A DNA stretch of 33,535 nucleotides from Streptococcus sp. 121 (GTDB taxonomy: Bacteria > Bacillota > Bacilli > Lactobacillales > Streptococcaceae), in NCBI RefSeq assembly GCF_016458205.1, contig NZ_JAEMED010000019.1:1-33535 (forward strand), read 5' to 3'. The translations under genes were made by a program, and so were the position numbers. The notes under the pieces were generated by a model that worked only from the letters and a program-made list of their open reading frames with translations, had not been told where the DNA came from and ran no database searches. Shown here piece by piece: positions 1 to 6,939 of this stretch. Positions within the stretch are counted from its first letter, which is position 1. Each line of letters begins with the position of its first letter.

Positions 1-90
1 GCTAATGAGACGTGCTTCATGAGTTTCAGGGATATCCCAAGCAATAGATAGGTCAAGGCTGAGTTGATTTGTGTTATACTGTTTATACAT
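1..90 (-). CDS. IS1182-like transposase, N-terminal 30 codons (cut by window edge)
   Basis: The reverse strand opens with ATG at 90-88 behind an AGAAAG ribosome binding site and runs in frame off the left edge. The visible residues begin MYKQYNTNQLSLDLS and continue with IPETHEARLIS. This matches the conserved start of IS1182/IS5-type streptococcal transposases: a YNTNQL motif, then an 'IP-x-x-H' stretch. Only the N-terminus is visible, so it is not known whether the element is intact. The family call rests on motif memory and was not searched. Confidence 0.55.
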   Translation of the reverse strand, partial: MYKQYNTNQLSLDLSIAWDIPETHEARLIS

Positions 91-142
91 TTTATTTCTT
101 TCTAGTTATTTTGTGGTTACTATAATTATAAAGCATAAAATG

Positions 143-181
143 AAAAAGGAGCAACTCTATTCTGGAATTGCTCACTTTTTT
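143..181. terminator. Bidirectional hairpin upstream of the transposase
   Basis: GAGCAA (149-154) pairs with TTGCTC (168-173). The stem is flanked by an A-rich side and a T-run, so it can act on either strand. It may shield the insertion sequence from read-through. The rest of 91-525 has no gene; it holds the RUP-like element and the terminator listed next. Confidence 0.6.
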
Positions 182-245
182 TATTTCTATAAGCTAGTTT
201 TTGCCCAGCCTCTTTACCGATAAAACTTTCGTAGAAAGTTTCAAA

Positions 246-351
246 TATAGTCTTTTAGTTTATCTTTTATTACTGTGTTAGCTCGTCTTGCCGTACTTCA
301 GTACTGTCTACGACTCGCTGCCTTGTACTAAAAGTAAACTAAAAGACTATA
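246..351. repeat. RUP-like miniature element, copy 1
   Basis: A 106-bp element bounded by perfect 17-bp terminal inverted repeats (TATAGTCTTTTAGTTTA and its complement), each ending in TA. Related copies lie at 9020-9125 and, in the opposite orientation, at 20979-21082. Length, TA ends and internal sequence fit the pneumococcal RUP class of non-autonomous elements, thought to be moved by an IS630-type transposase. No transposase of that type is present in this window. Confidence 0.8.
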
Positions 352-460
352 AGTACGGCAAAGTTGACAAAAACTTCGTTTTTTAACTAGAATCTCAGAC
401 AGTCTACCAGACTGTCTGACCTGACAACGGTTAAATTTGATTTTCAAAGAGTATAAACAT

Positions 461-490
461 AAAAAGAGGCTGAGTAACATACCAGCCTCT
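461..490 (-). terminator. Rho-independent terminator of the PTS IIB-IIA transcript
   Basis: AGAGGCTG (465-472) pairs with CAGCCTCT (483-490). On the reverse strand the stem is followed by five T. It sits 36 bp after the IIA stop codon. Confidence 0.8.
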
Positions 491-525
491 AAATTATAGT
501 TCGTAAAAATACTTGACTCAGTGCT

Positions 526-840
526 TTATCCGACTTTTTGATAAAGATAAAGCATTTCTGTCGCAACCTCTTTCAAGGTATAGGTTGTCATAAGATGATC
601 TTGAGCGTGTACCATAATAATCTCAATCTTAATTTCAGTACCGCTAGCATATTTTTGCAGCAAGTCCGTTTGGGCGTGGTGAGCTTCCAACAACTCCCCA
701 TCTGCAGCATCTAATTTTTCTTGAGCTAGCTTATAATCATGTTCACGCATGGCCGCAAAAGCTTCATGAATAGAAGTTCGCGCAGTCCCACTATGAAGTA
801 TAATCTCAAAAGCCGCAACCTGTAGTTCTTCAGGACTCAT
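526..840 (-). CDS. PTS lactose/cellobiose-family EIIA component
   Basis: This 104-residue protein is full length for the LacF/CelC IIA family, an all-helical cytoplasmic phosphocarrier that takes phosphate from HPr and passes it to IIB. The phosphorylated histidine lies in VHAQDH (His78), the same number as in LacF, and the HHAQTDLL helix at residues 54-61 is also typical. It follows the IIB gene with an 11-bp gap, so the two are co-transcribed. No IIC permease or glycosidase lies nearby, so the sugar cannot be named. A partner IIC must be encoded elsewhere or was lost. Confidence 0.9.
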   Translation of the reverse strand: MSPEELQVAAFEIILHSGTARTSIHEAFAAMREHDYKLAQEKLDAADGELLEAHHAQTDLLQKYASGTEIKIEIIMVHAQDHLMTTYTLKEVATEMLYLYQKVG

Positions 841-851
841 AGTCAGCCTCC

Positions 852-1169
852 TTACGCAAGATTATCCAAGATGAGTTGTGCCATTTTCTCAATTCCCATT
901 GGAATTGGAACATAGGCTTGTGGTGGAACCTTCACTACAGGACGACCAGCTTCTGCACCGACTGCCGCAAATTGATTGTAGTACATACCAGCCTGTGGAC
1001 TTACGAGATAGACATCATAGGTTGCATCAGCAATCACTTGCTCCCCTTCATTCGATGAAATAGCTTCCACTGTGATATCTTTTCCTTGTGCTTGAAGATA
1101 TTCCGTTGTTTTAGAAGCCATTAAAGAGGAAGACATTCCTGCAACGCAGATAATTAACACTTTAGACAT
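852..1169 (-). CDS. PTS lactose/cellobiose-family EIIB component
   Basis: The protein has 105 residues. The open frame extends further upstream, but the start at 1169 is chosen because AAAGGAG lies nine bases before it and because MSKVLIICVAGMSSS is the usual IIB start. The phosphoryl-accepting cysteine is Cys8 in the P-loop-like CVAGMSSS. IIB transfers phosphate from IIA to the sugar during uptake by the membrane IIC, which is missing here. It is the first gene of the transcript and has a near-consensus promoter upstream. Confidence 0.9.
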   Translation of the reverse strand: MSKVLIICVAGMSSSLMASKTTEYLQAQGKDITVEAISSNEGEQVIADATYDVYLVSPQAGMYYNQFAAVGAEAGRPVVKVPPQAYVPIPMGIEKMAQLILDNLA

Positions 1170-1222
1170 AAGATTCTCCTTTAAATTCGATTCGATGGGT
1201 GCGCTTCCAACATCTTGATATA

Positions 1223-1251
1223 AGTATAACAGATATAAAATAAAATGTCTA
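1223..1251 (-). promoter_or_regulatory. Sigma-A promoter of the PTS IIB-IIA genes
   Basis: On the reverse strand, -35 TAGACA (1251-1246) and -10 TATACT (1228-1223) are separated by exactly 17 bp. No catabolite-repression site was recognised by eye. A small GCTGA/TCAGC hairpin (1308-1322) lies just upstream. Nothing else stands out between 1260 and 1413. Confidence 0.75.
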
Positions 1252-1413
1252 GTCTTTTTATTTTTAAAGTCGGTTTTTAAAGGAATGAGTTGCGGTAAAA
1301 GAAAAAAGCTGATTTCCTCAGCCTTTTCAGCTATCGATGATGTAGACATTCTGATTTTTAGTATCAATCCGGATTTTAGTTTATCGCCAGTGTTACATTA
1401 TCATTTTCATAAC

Positions 1414-1722
1414 CTATTTTAAACCCAACAAGACTTCTTTTTCAGATAAGAATTCTTCCATTTCCGCTTCAACATCAATATCCAATCGATTTGCAAGCTC
1501 CAAAAGCCACCACATATTTTCTGCCAATTTGGACTCCAAGCGGTATGGAGTTTCATCCTAATAGCGACCTTGTTTGGTCATCACCAAACGCTGCAAATTT
1601 CCAACATCATTCGACAAAGCCAAAAGATCTTCCTCAATGGACCAGCGAGAGCCATGATTGGCCTCCTCTAATTTGTGATAGGCCTCCCGAACGGTAATGC
1701 TTCGTTTCATGAGTTTTTTCAT
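1414..1722 (-). pseudogene. MazG-like protein gene with an in-frame amber codon
   Basis: A 103-codon frame begins with ATG at 1722 (AAAGGAG eight bases upstream) and ends with TAG at 1416-1414. A TAG at codon 55 (1560-1558) interrupts it right after GRY. The sequence continues in the same frame with DETPYRLESKLAENMWWLLELAN, so one base substitution broke it. The acidic helices and LAENMWWLLELANRLDI resemble MazG-like NTP pyrophosphohydrolases. The family call is moderate; the nonsense mutation is seen directly. Confidence 0.65.
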
Positions 1723-1725
1723 ATC

Positions 1726-1855
1726 TTACTCCTTTGGTAAATTTTCAAAAGCCTCTTCTACACCCCAAGCTCCATCAGACATAACAAGTACTTTTCCAAT
1801 GCTCTCCGGATACCGGACAAGAGCTGCCAATACCTTGGCCACGTTGGGAATGGTG
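1726..1855 (-). pseudogene. C-terminal fragment of an NAD(P)-binding/SDR-like protein, cut by the IS110 remnant
   Basis: The last 43 codons of a gene (NTIPNVAKVLAALVRYPES ... LVMSDGAWGVEEAFENLPKE) run in frame up to the IS110-derived repeat. The pattern of a helix followed by 'GK-x-LVMSDG' is common at the end of NmrA/epimerase-like NAD(P)-binding proteins. The N-terminal part is not found on the far side of the insertion sequence, so a deletion occurred. The stop codon sits 3 bp before the MazG-like start, so the two genes were coupled. Confidence 0.5.
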
Positions 1856-2289
1856 TTTTATTTGAAAATAACACAGTAAAAAAGAGCAAAAAAATACTAT
1901 CTGTGTTATACTTAAAGTGAATATTTTTAAAAATGCCTTAAGGGTGTTGCTGCATCCCTAATGCTTTTACTGCTTCATAAGTTTGATGTGTTTCCAAAAG
2001 TTTGTAGACAATTCTTAGTATCTTATGAGCACAAGCGATAACAGCCTTCATCTTACTTCCTCTTTGGGAAACTCGATTGTATAAAGATGAGAAAGCTGGA
2101 TCTTTGGAGTGACCTGCTATCATACCCGAGATCGTTAAGGCATGTTTTAAGTATTTATTTCCTTGCGTTATTCGCGAGGATTTTTTAATACCAGCACGTT
2201 CATAGGAATCTGGACATAGACCAACCCATGAGGCTAGGTGTCCATCTGTTGGAAATGCATCTACATCAGGACCAATTTCCGCTATAGTT
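1856..2289 (-). repeat. 434-bp tandem unit A: 3' end of an IS110-family transposase gene
   Basis: The unit holds the right-end non-coding sequence, with inverted repeat ATAACACAG/CTGTGTTAT, and the C-terminal ~120 codons of an IS110-type transposase on the reverse strand (GHLASW, SYERAGIKKSS, ITQGNKYLKHAL). The coding part stops abruptly after GCTA near 2284. It is the most diverged of the three copies. Confidence 0.85.
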
Positions 2290-2723
2290 TTTTATTTGAA
2301 AATAACACAGTAAAAAAGCGCAAAAAAACACTATCTGTGTTATACTTAAGGCGAACATATTTAAAAATGTTTTAAGGGTGTTGCCGCATCCCTAATGCTT
2401 TTGCTGCTTCATAAGGTTGATGTGTTTTCAAAAGTTTGTAGACAATTCTTAGTATCTTATGAGCACAAGCGATAACAGCCTTCATCTTACTTCCTCTTTG
2501 GGAAACTCGATTGTATAAAGATGAGAAAGCTGGATCTTTGGAGTGACCTGCTATCATACCCGAGATCGTTAAGGCATGTTTTAAGTATTTATTTCCTTGC
2601 GTTATTCGCGAGGATTTTTTTATACCAGCACGTTCATAGGAATCTGGACATAGACCAGCCCATGAGGCTAGGTGTCCATCTGTTGGAAATGCATCTACAT
2701 CAGGACCAATTTCCGCTATAGTA
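2290..2723 (-). repeat. 434-bp tandem unit B: second copy of the IS110 3' end
   Basis: Same content and exact length as unit A, ending at the same CCGCTATAGT junction. It is closer to unit C than to A in the non-coding end (AAAAAAGCGC where A has AAAAAAGAGC). The identical junction in A and B argues for amplification by unequal crossing-over after one rearrangement. Confidence 0.85.
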
Positions 2724-3485
2724 TTTTATTTGAAAATAACACAGTAAAAAAGCGCAAAAAAACACTATCTGTGTTATACTTAAGGTGGACATATTTAAAA
2801 ATGTTTTAAGGGTGTTGCCGCATCCCTAATGCTTTTACTGCTTCATAAGTTTGATGTGTTTTCAAAAGTTTGTAGACAATTCTTAGTATCTTATGAGCAC
2901 AAGCGATAACAGCCTTCATCTTACTTCCTCTTTGGGAAACTCGTTTGTATAAAGATGAGAAAGCTGGATCTTTGGAGTGACCTGCTATCATACCCGAGAT
3001 CGTTAAGGCATGTTTTAAGTATTTATTTCCTTGAGTTATTCGCGAGGATTTTTTAATACCAGCACTTTCATAGGAACCTGGACATAGACCAGCCCATGAG
3101 GCTAGGTGTCCATCTGTTGGAAATGCATCTACATCAGGACCAATTTCTGCTAAGATAACAGCAGCTGCGTTTTCACTTATCCCAGGTACAGTCATTAATA
3201 ATTGATATTCTTCGGGGAAGTGTTTATTTATATAGGATTTAATATGCTTATCCAAATCCTCAATGAGACTCTGTATCATGCGATATTGTATTAGACTTTG
3301 TGACATGAGAAAACAGTTCTCGCTAGAGAGTTTTCCATTCATGGCTTCAACCAAGTCTATAGCTTGAGCTTTGACACGGCCGTGCATACAAGCTCTAACA
3401 CTCTCTTCATCAATGACTTCTCCGTTTATGAATAAATCCAGTAAAGCCTGACTGGTTTTTGAAAATATGTCAGAAAGAAAGCTTG
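2724..3485 (-). pseudogene. IS110-family transposase, C-terminal remnant (unit C, longest copy)
   Basis: The reverse strand reads about 225 codons ending at 2806. They include the Transposase_20 region: LLMTVPGISENAAAVILAEIG, then DGHLASWAGLCPGSYESAG and ITQGNKYLKHAL. The frame is closed upstream by TGA at about 3490, and the N-terminal DEDD RuvC-like nuclease half is missing. The element therefore cannot transpose by itself. The left end, where IS110 elements carry their bridge RNA, is also gone. The right-end inverted repeat (9-bp arms) is retained. Confidence 0.85.
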
Positions 3486-3725
3486 TTCATTTAATATTGG
3501 ATCTCTGAAGAAGATTATGAATCTCATTTTTAATCAATAGTAAAATCAATTTGAAGCAGGAGGTTCATCAAATGAAACAACTCCAAAAATTGACCTAGTT
3601 GATTAAAAAATAAAAACCACTCAATAATGAGTAGTCTAATTTGCTTCGCTATCCTACGATTGGAAGTATCCTCAACCGTGAAATTTTTGCTATTATCCAA
3701 AGCATTTGCTAGACTAGTTATGAAG
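3486..3725. other. Gene-poor stretch with one orphan start signal
   Basis: No gene of useful length was found. A good ribosome binding site (GCAGGAGG) precedes ATG at 3572 on the plus strand, but the frame closes after 8 codons (MKQLQKLT, stop 3596-3598). This may be the beheaded start of a lost peptide gene. Confidence 0.4.
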
Positions 3726-3883
3726 GAGGCTGAGTTGAGTCCTCAACCTCTAGTAGACCGTTTTACGCCTAGCTATTGTTGATGGTTGGTGAACCAACTC
3801 ATCAACAAACGTCAAATTCTATCTGGAATTTGACTAAGCTATGCACTTGTCCCAAGATAAAAAAGATTGTTTCATCTTGGGAC
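3726..3883. ncRNA. Cluster of four perfect hairpins, candidate structured RNA
   Basis: Four inverted repeats follow each other: GAGG-c-TGAG / CTCA-a-CCTC (3726-3750), TTGTTGATG with an inner GTTGG/CCAAC (3776-3808), GTCAAATTC/GAATTTGAC (3811-3834), and GTCCCAAGAT/ATCTTGGGAC (3849-3883). None has a long T-run, so they are not ordinary terminators. They lie downstream of the holin-like toxin gene on its strand, where type I toxin mRNAs or their antisense RNAs often reach. The function is inferred only. Confidence 0.4.
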
Positions 3884-3953
3884 TACGATTGGGACGAATG
3901 GTTATCGACAGTCAGCCGCTAGTCACTCCATCAAGTTACATAACGGTTGGCTG

Positions 3954-4052
3954 TCATTTCTTTCTATCAATATGATCGAAAATGAATGTCAAAAATAGCA
4001 ACAAAAGTGTGCCAAATTGAAGCATAAACCCTAAGGCTTGTGCTACATCCAT
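3954..4052 (-). CDS. Putative holin-like toxin peptide (32 residues, type I toxin-like)
   Basis: The short gene encodes MDVAQALGFMLQFG, then a hydrophobic segment LLLLFLTFIF, and ends HIDRKK. A ribosome binding site (AAAGGA) lies 8 bases before the ATG. The pattern of a short acidic start, 'MLQFG', one membrane helix and a basic tail matches the putative holin-like toxin family of Firmicutes, related in form to TxpA/BsrG peptides that act at the membrane and are silenced by antisense RNA. No antitoxin RNA promoter was clearly identified; the flanking hairpin cluster is a candidate. Confidence 0.6.
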   Translation of the reverse strand: MDVAQALGFMLQFGTLLLLFLTFIFDHIDRKK

Positions 4053-4180
4053 GACGGTAGTCCTTTCTAGGTGATTCTGAGACTATAAAGTCAATAGAAC
4101 TAGAAAAGACGATTGGTCCTTCACAGTGATTGATTGGAAATTTTTCGTGAAATGATTAAAATTTCCTAATCAATTTTGTG

Positions 4181-4246
4181 GGGGTGAGACTGCAAAATTG
4201 CATTTCTCTGAAATGACCAATTTTGGTCTCACTCCCCGCTTTTTAA
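4181..4246. terminator. Long hairpin of streptococcal 'ggggtgagac' type
   Basis: GGGGTGAGAC (4181-4190) pairs with GTCTCACTCCCC (4226-4237), with a second inner stem CAAAATTG/CAATTTTG. A short T-run follows on the plus strand. No plus-strand gene lies just upstream, so its parent transcript is unclear. The remainder of 4053-4325 shows no gene. Confidence 0.5.
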
Positions 4247-4325
4247 CTTTCTACTCTTATTAGTATATTCTTTTTTTAATCTAGAAGTCGAAGATTTATC
4301 GGTACTAAAGACATTTTAAAATTCG

Positions 4326-4372
4326 AAAAAGCTCAGCCGTCTATTTTTATGAAAAATGGCTGAGCTTTTCTT
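4326..4372 (-). terminator. Terminator downstream of the HxlR gene
   Basis: GCTCAGCC (4331-4338) pairs with GGCTGAGC (4358-4365), with A/T runs on both sides. On the reverse strand it follows the HxlR stop by about 45 bp. Confidence 0.75.
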
Positions 4373-4417
4373 TTTATCCGTTTTTAGATTCGTAAATAAA
4401 ATCTCATATTCTCTTGG

Positions 4418-4762
4418 TTAGTGATTCTCTTCCTGAGCCAATACTTTCATATAATCGAGTCCCCATGTCTCTACTTGATCTAAAACACCTTGAAAACTGC
4501 GGCCAATTTCAGTTAGACTATACTCCACTCTTGGAGGTACTTCTGGGTAAACTTCACGATGGACCAACTTATCCTTTTCGAGTTGTCTTAAATGGCGGGT
4601 CAAAATACTTTGAGTCACACCAGGAATGTTTCGTTGTAACTCGTTAAAACGTTTGGTTCCCGTACTCAATTGATACAGAATGACCAAGGCCCACTTCCCT
4701 GTCAAGACCTTTTGGGTAGTCGCAAATGGACAAATTCCATACTCACTCACTTTATTCATCAT
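4418..4762 (-). CDS. HxlR-family transcriptional regulator (first of three)
   Basis: This 114-residue winged-helix protein is full length for the family. CPFATTQKVLTGKWALVIL (Cys11, GKW) is the usual HxlR opening, TQSILTRHLRQLEKD is the recognition region, and PPRVEYSLTEIG is the wing. A conserved N-terminal cysteine is redox- or electrophile-sensing in YodB/HypR-type members. The start follows AAGGAG by 5 bases; a second ATG directly after is possible. It is divergent from the NTF2-like gene, and an 8-4-8 palindrome lies between them, the normal layout for a regulator of its neighbour. Confidence 0.9.
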   Translation of the reverse strand: MMNKVSEYGICPFATTQKVLTGKWALVILYQLSTGTKRFNELQRNIPGVTQSILTRHLRQLEKDKLVHREVYPEVPPRVEYSLTEIGRSFQGVLDQVETWGLDYMKVLAQEENH

Positions 4763-4785
4763 TTTTTCTCCTTGATTTACACCAA

Positions 4786-4805
4786 TAGTAGCATATTTGC
4801 TACTA
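4786..4805. promoter_or_regulatory. Perfect palindrome TAGTAGCA-N4-TGCTACTA, candidate HxlR operator
   Basis: A perfect 8-bp inverted repeat with a 4-bp centre lies 24 bp upstream of the HxlR start and before the plus-strand promoter. HxlR dimers bind such sites, so autoregulation plus control of the divergent gene is the simplest reading. The assignment is inferred from position. Confidence 0.6.
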
Positions 4806-4813
4806 AGCGTTGT

Positions 4814-4854
4814 AAAAAATCGTACTTGTGGTTTTATTAGTCTGATTATACAAT
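4814..4854 (+). promoter_or_regulatory. Promoter of the NTF2-like gene with shared AAAAAATCGTACTTGT element
   Basis: -35 TTGTGG (4826-4831) and -10 TACAAT (4849-4854) are 17 bp apart. The 16-mer at 4814-4829, overlapping the -35 box, is repeated base for base at 14484-14499 in front of another gene beside an HxlR regulator. Confidence 0.65.
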
Positions 4855-4884
4855 AGATTTGTAATCAAATAAAGGAGAAAACTA

Positions 4885-5274
4885 ATGTCTAAAAATCTAG
4901 AAATTTTCAATCGTTACAATGAAGGTCTTATTGCAGGTGATTTCCCAGCCGTATTTGATACCATGGCAGATGATATCATCTGGCACCAACCTGGAAATCA
5001 CTCTGTTTCTGGAACAGTTGTTGGTAAAGAAAAACTTGGAACTCACTTGGCTACCTTTGGTGAAAAAACAAATGGGACCTTCAAAGTTCTTACAAACTGG
5101 GTATCAGACAATGGTGATTTGGTGGCAGCCAACGTTACTTTTGTGGGAACACGTCCAGATGGAGAAGAATTGAATATGAATGGCATTGACCTTTTCCGTA
5201 TGGAAAACGGGAAAATCCAAGAAGTTTGGCTTTTCTCATCAGAGCAAGCCGTTGAAGATGCTTTTTGGGGATAG
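4885..5274 (+). CDS. NTF2-like / SnoaL-like family protein
   Basis: The 129-residue protein consists of one NTF2-fold domain: an N-terminal helix (FNRYNEGLIAGDF), then DTMADDIIWHQPG and the strand-rich half ending IQEVWLFSSEQ. Proteins of this class bind small hydrophobic ligands or act as small enzymes; no specific reaction can be assigned. AAAGGAG lies 7 bases before the ATG. It stands alone between its own promoter and a bidirectional terminator. The divergent HxlR gene suggests induction by a reactive compound. Confidence 0.85.
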   Translation: MSKNLEIFNRYNEGLIAGDFPAVFDTMADDIIWHQPGNHSVSGTVVGKEKLGTHLATFGEKTNGTFKVLTNWVSDNGDLVAANVTFVGTRPDGEELNMNGIDLFRMENGKIQEVWLFSSEQAVEDAFWG

Positions 5275-5279
5275 TATGA

Positions 5280-5311
5280 AAAAAACTTGCGGAAATCGCA
5301 AGTTTTTTTCG
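5280..5311. terminator. Bidirectional terminator between converging genes
   Basis: ACTTGCG/CGCAAGT stem (5285-5303) with A-run and T-run on the two sides. It serves the NTF2-like gene and the YbaK operon, which converge here. Confidence 0.85.
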
Positions 5312-5318
5312 TATTATC

Positions 5319-5846
5319 TTAATCTTTCGCCAGACCTTCAATCACTTGAACATTGGGAAGTTGTGTTAATAACTTAGTCGGAACTAACAATTTGGACTGT
5401 ACTAGTCCGCCGCCCACAATAATGCTATCTTGTTCCAGGATCTGCTGATCGATCAGAATCGACCATGTTTCTGGAAGTCCAATCGGGGTGATGGCACCGA
5501 ATTCCATACCTGTCTGTTCCAGGATAAAGTCTAAGGGAGCAAAGCCGACTTTGGCAACATCTAAGGGGCGCTTAACGGTCGCATTGGTGTTGGCTTTTTT
5601 ACCGTAAGGGATAAGAAGGGCGGCATATTTTTTCTCGTCCCCACGTTTGCCTTCAAGGACCAGGCAGTTTGCCTCCTGTTCAAAGGGCACCCCGTATTCA
5701 CGGTTTAGGCTTTCTCCATCCGCAAAATCTGGATTGATTTCCGAAACTTGAATTTCTTGAGTTGCGTTCAGATTCACAATGCTTTCCCAGACCGATGTAG
5801 GGAGAAGTTCTTTACTCTCAGAAGCCTGTTTAAAATCGAGATTCAT
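5319..5846 (-). CDS. YbaK/EbsC-family aminoacyl-tRNA deacylase-like protein
   Basis: The 175-residue protein is a single tRNA-editing domain of the YbaK/ProX/EbsC group, whose members hydrolyse mischarged aminoacyl-tRNAs in trans. Seen here are CLVLEGKRGDEKKYAALLIPYGKK, the basic VKRPLDVAKVGFAPLD stretch and the GAITPIGLPETW glycine-rich segment that shapes the pocket. AGGAGG precedes the ATG. It is the last gene of a B3/4-SemiSWEET-YbaK operon (11-bp gap to SemiSWEET). Its pairing with a B3/4 tRNA-binding protein supports a role in tRNA quality control. The amino acid is unknown. Confidence 0.85.
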   Translation of the reverse strand: MNLDFKQASESKELLPTSVWESIVNLNATQEIQVSEINPDFADGESLNREYGVPFEQEANCLVLEGKRGDEKKYAALLIPYGKKANTNATVKRPLDVAKVGFAPLDFILEQTGMEFGAITPIGLPETWSILIDQQILEQDSIIVGGGLVQSKLLVPTKLLTQLPNVQVIEGLAKD

Positions 5847-5857
5847 TTCATTTCCTC

Positions 5858-6118
5858 CTAAAGTAAAGCTGTCAAAGCGGTAATCAGACCAAAGACAATT
5901 CCTGGCGCGTTAGCAGCGGCAAGAGGGATGTCTCGTTCTTTTTTAAACAAGCCGTAGTAAACCCAGAGACTGCAGTTGATGGCCGCAACTAGGGGCTGGA
6001 TAAAATTCCCTTTTTGACCGGCTAAATTGTTCATGATTTGAGGGATGTAGGAAATGTACATCATGACAGACATAAAAGTCGCAATCCACCCGAGTGTTTT
6101 CATTTGTTTTTCAGACAT
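5858..6118 (-). CDS. SemiSWEET-family sugar transporter
   Basis: An 86-residue membrane protein of three helices, the half-size form of SWEET transporters that works as a dimer. The PQ motif is in YISYIPQIMNNL, followed by QPLVAAINCSLWVYYGLF and a last helix PGIVFGLITALTALL. The start at 6118 is preferred over an upstream ATG because AAGGAG lies 7 bases before it and homologues start with the first helix. It is co-transcribed between two tRNA-editing-type genes; the functional link is unclear. Confidence 0.9.
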   Translation of the reverse strand: MSEKQMKTLGWIATFMSVMMYISYIPQIMNNLAGQKGNFIQPLVAAINCSLWVYYGLFKKERDIPLAAANAPGIVFGLITALTALL

Positions 6119-6208
6119 TTTTCTCTCCTTTTCAAACATGTAGCAACTATTCTAACAAAGTAGTGGGAAAAACACAAGATAAAGAAAGTCCGTAAAGGAA
6201 ATGAGAGA

Positions 6209-6919
6209 TTAAGCTTCAATAGGAAGACTAGGTGTTTCGCGATCGAGAATGTGTGAAGTTGCTTGACCACCCAAGTAGGTTTGGGATTGTTCAACGATGA
6301 ATTGGAGCGCAGCTTCTAAGGCCTCCTCCCGGCTTGGATCCAATAATTCGATGACCAGAAAGGCATTCTTTGTGTCTTCTGTAATCATCGTCCGTTGGCC
6401 ATCCCGCCAGTTAAGGCAGCGACAAACTGCTCCGGCTTCATCCTTGTAACACAGTTCACCTGGTAACGTTGGATTGTTTTCATCTCTTCCAATCAGATAA
6501 AAATCATCGCCACCTTCAGTCAGTGTTAATTGCAAATCACCTTGGAAGGTATCCAAATCTTCTGCACCACAAGGAAGAGCGAAACGAAGGCTTGCTGCAT
6601 TATAGATATCCACCAGTGGCAAAATGGTTCCCACTGGTTTCCCGCTTTTAACCCTTTTCAAAAGAGCTTCAATACTGGAGCGAGCTCCTTTTTTGGTCTT
6701 AAATTTTTGGAAGGATTGACGATAGACTTGAATCACAGGATTTTCTGCGAAAGGTTCTTCTTCCACAAAGGATTTGGCTAGCTCATTGCTTTCCTCCAAA
6801 AGGCTTCGAAGCTCCGCTGGAGATTCATCTAGCTTTTGATAATCTTTCAAAAGCACAACTCCAATTTTTGCATCCGGAAAAAGATTCCAGAAGGATTCAT
6901 CAACGATAAAATGTGCCAT
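6209..6919 (-). CDS. B3/4 (PheRS beta-type tRNA-binding/editing) domain protein
   Basis: The 236-residue protein is a free-standing B3/B4 domain. Features include the helix NELAKSFVEEEP, the sequence ARSSIEALLKRVKSGKP, and the core VDIYNAASLRFALPCGAEDLD, the family's signature. In phenylalanyl-tRNA synthetase this domain hydrolyses Tyr-tRNA; free-standing versions are thought to act similarly in trans, but this is not shown for most. It is the first gene behind a promoter and structured leader, with AAAGGAG eight bases before the ATG. Confidence 0.85.
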   Translation of the reverse strand: MAHFIVDESFWNLFPDAKIGVVLLKDYQKLDESPAELRSLLEESNELAKSFVEEEPFAENPVIQVYRQSFQKFKTKKGARSSIEALLKRVKSGKPVGTILPLVDIYNAASLRFALPCGAEDLDTFQGDLQLTLTEGGDDFYLIGRDENNPTLPGELCYKDEAGAVCRCLNWRDGQRTMITEDTKNAFLVIELLDPSREEALEAALQFIVEQSQTYLGGQATSHILDRETPSLPIEA

Positions 6920-6939
6920 GCTTGGCTCCTTTCATTGCC

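Noticed and set aside
852-1367. 171-codon reading frame extending the PTS IIB gene upstream
   Set aside because: The extension contains the promoter and ribosome binding site and has no IIB-family similarity; the start at 1169 is far better.
1856-3485. CRISPR-like array suggested by regular repetition
   Set aside because: The units are 434 bp long and encode transposase sequence; there are no short repeats with spacers.
4181-4246. RUP or BOX element
   Set aside because: It lacks the terminal repeats of the RUP-like copies and looks like a long intrinsic terminator.
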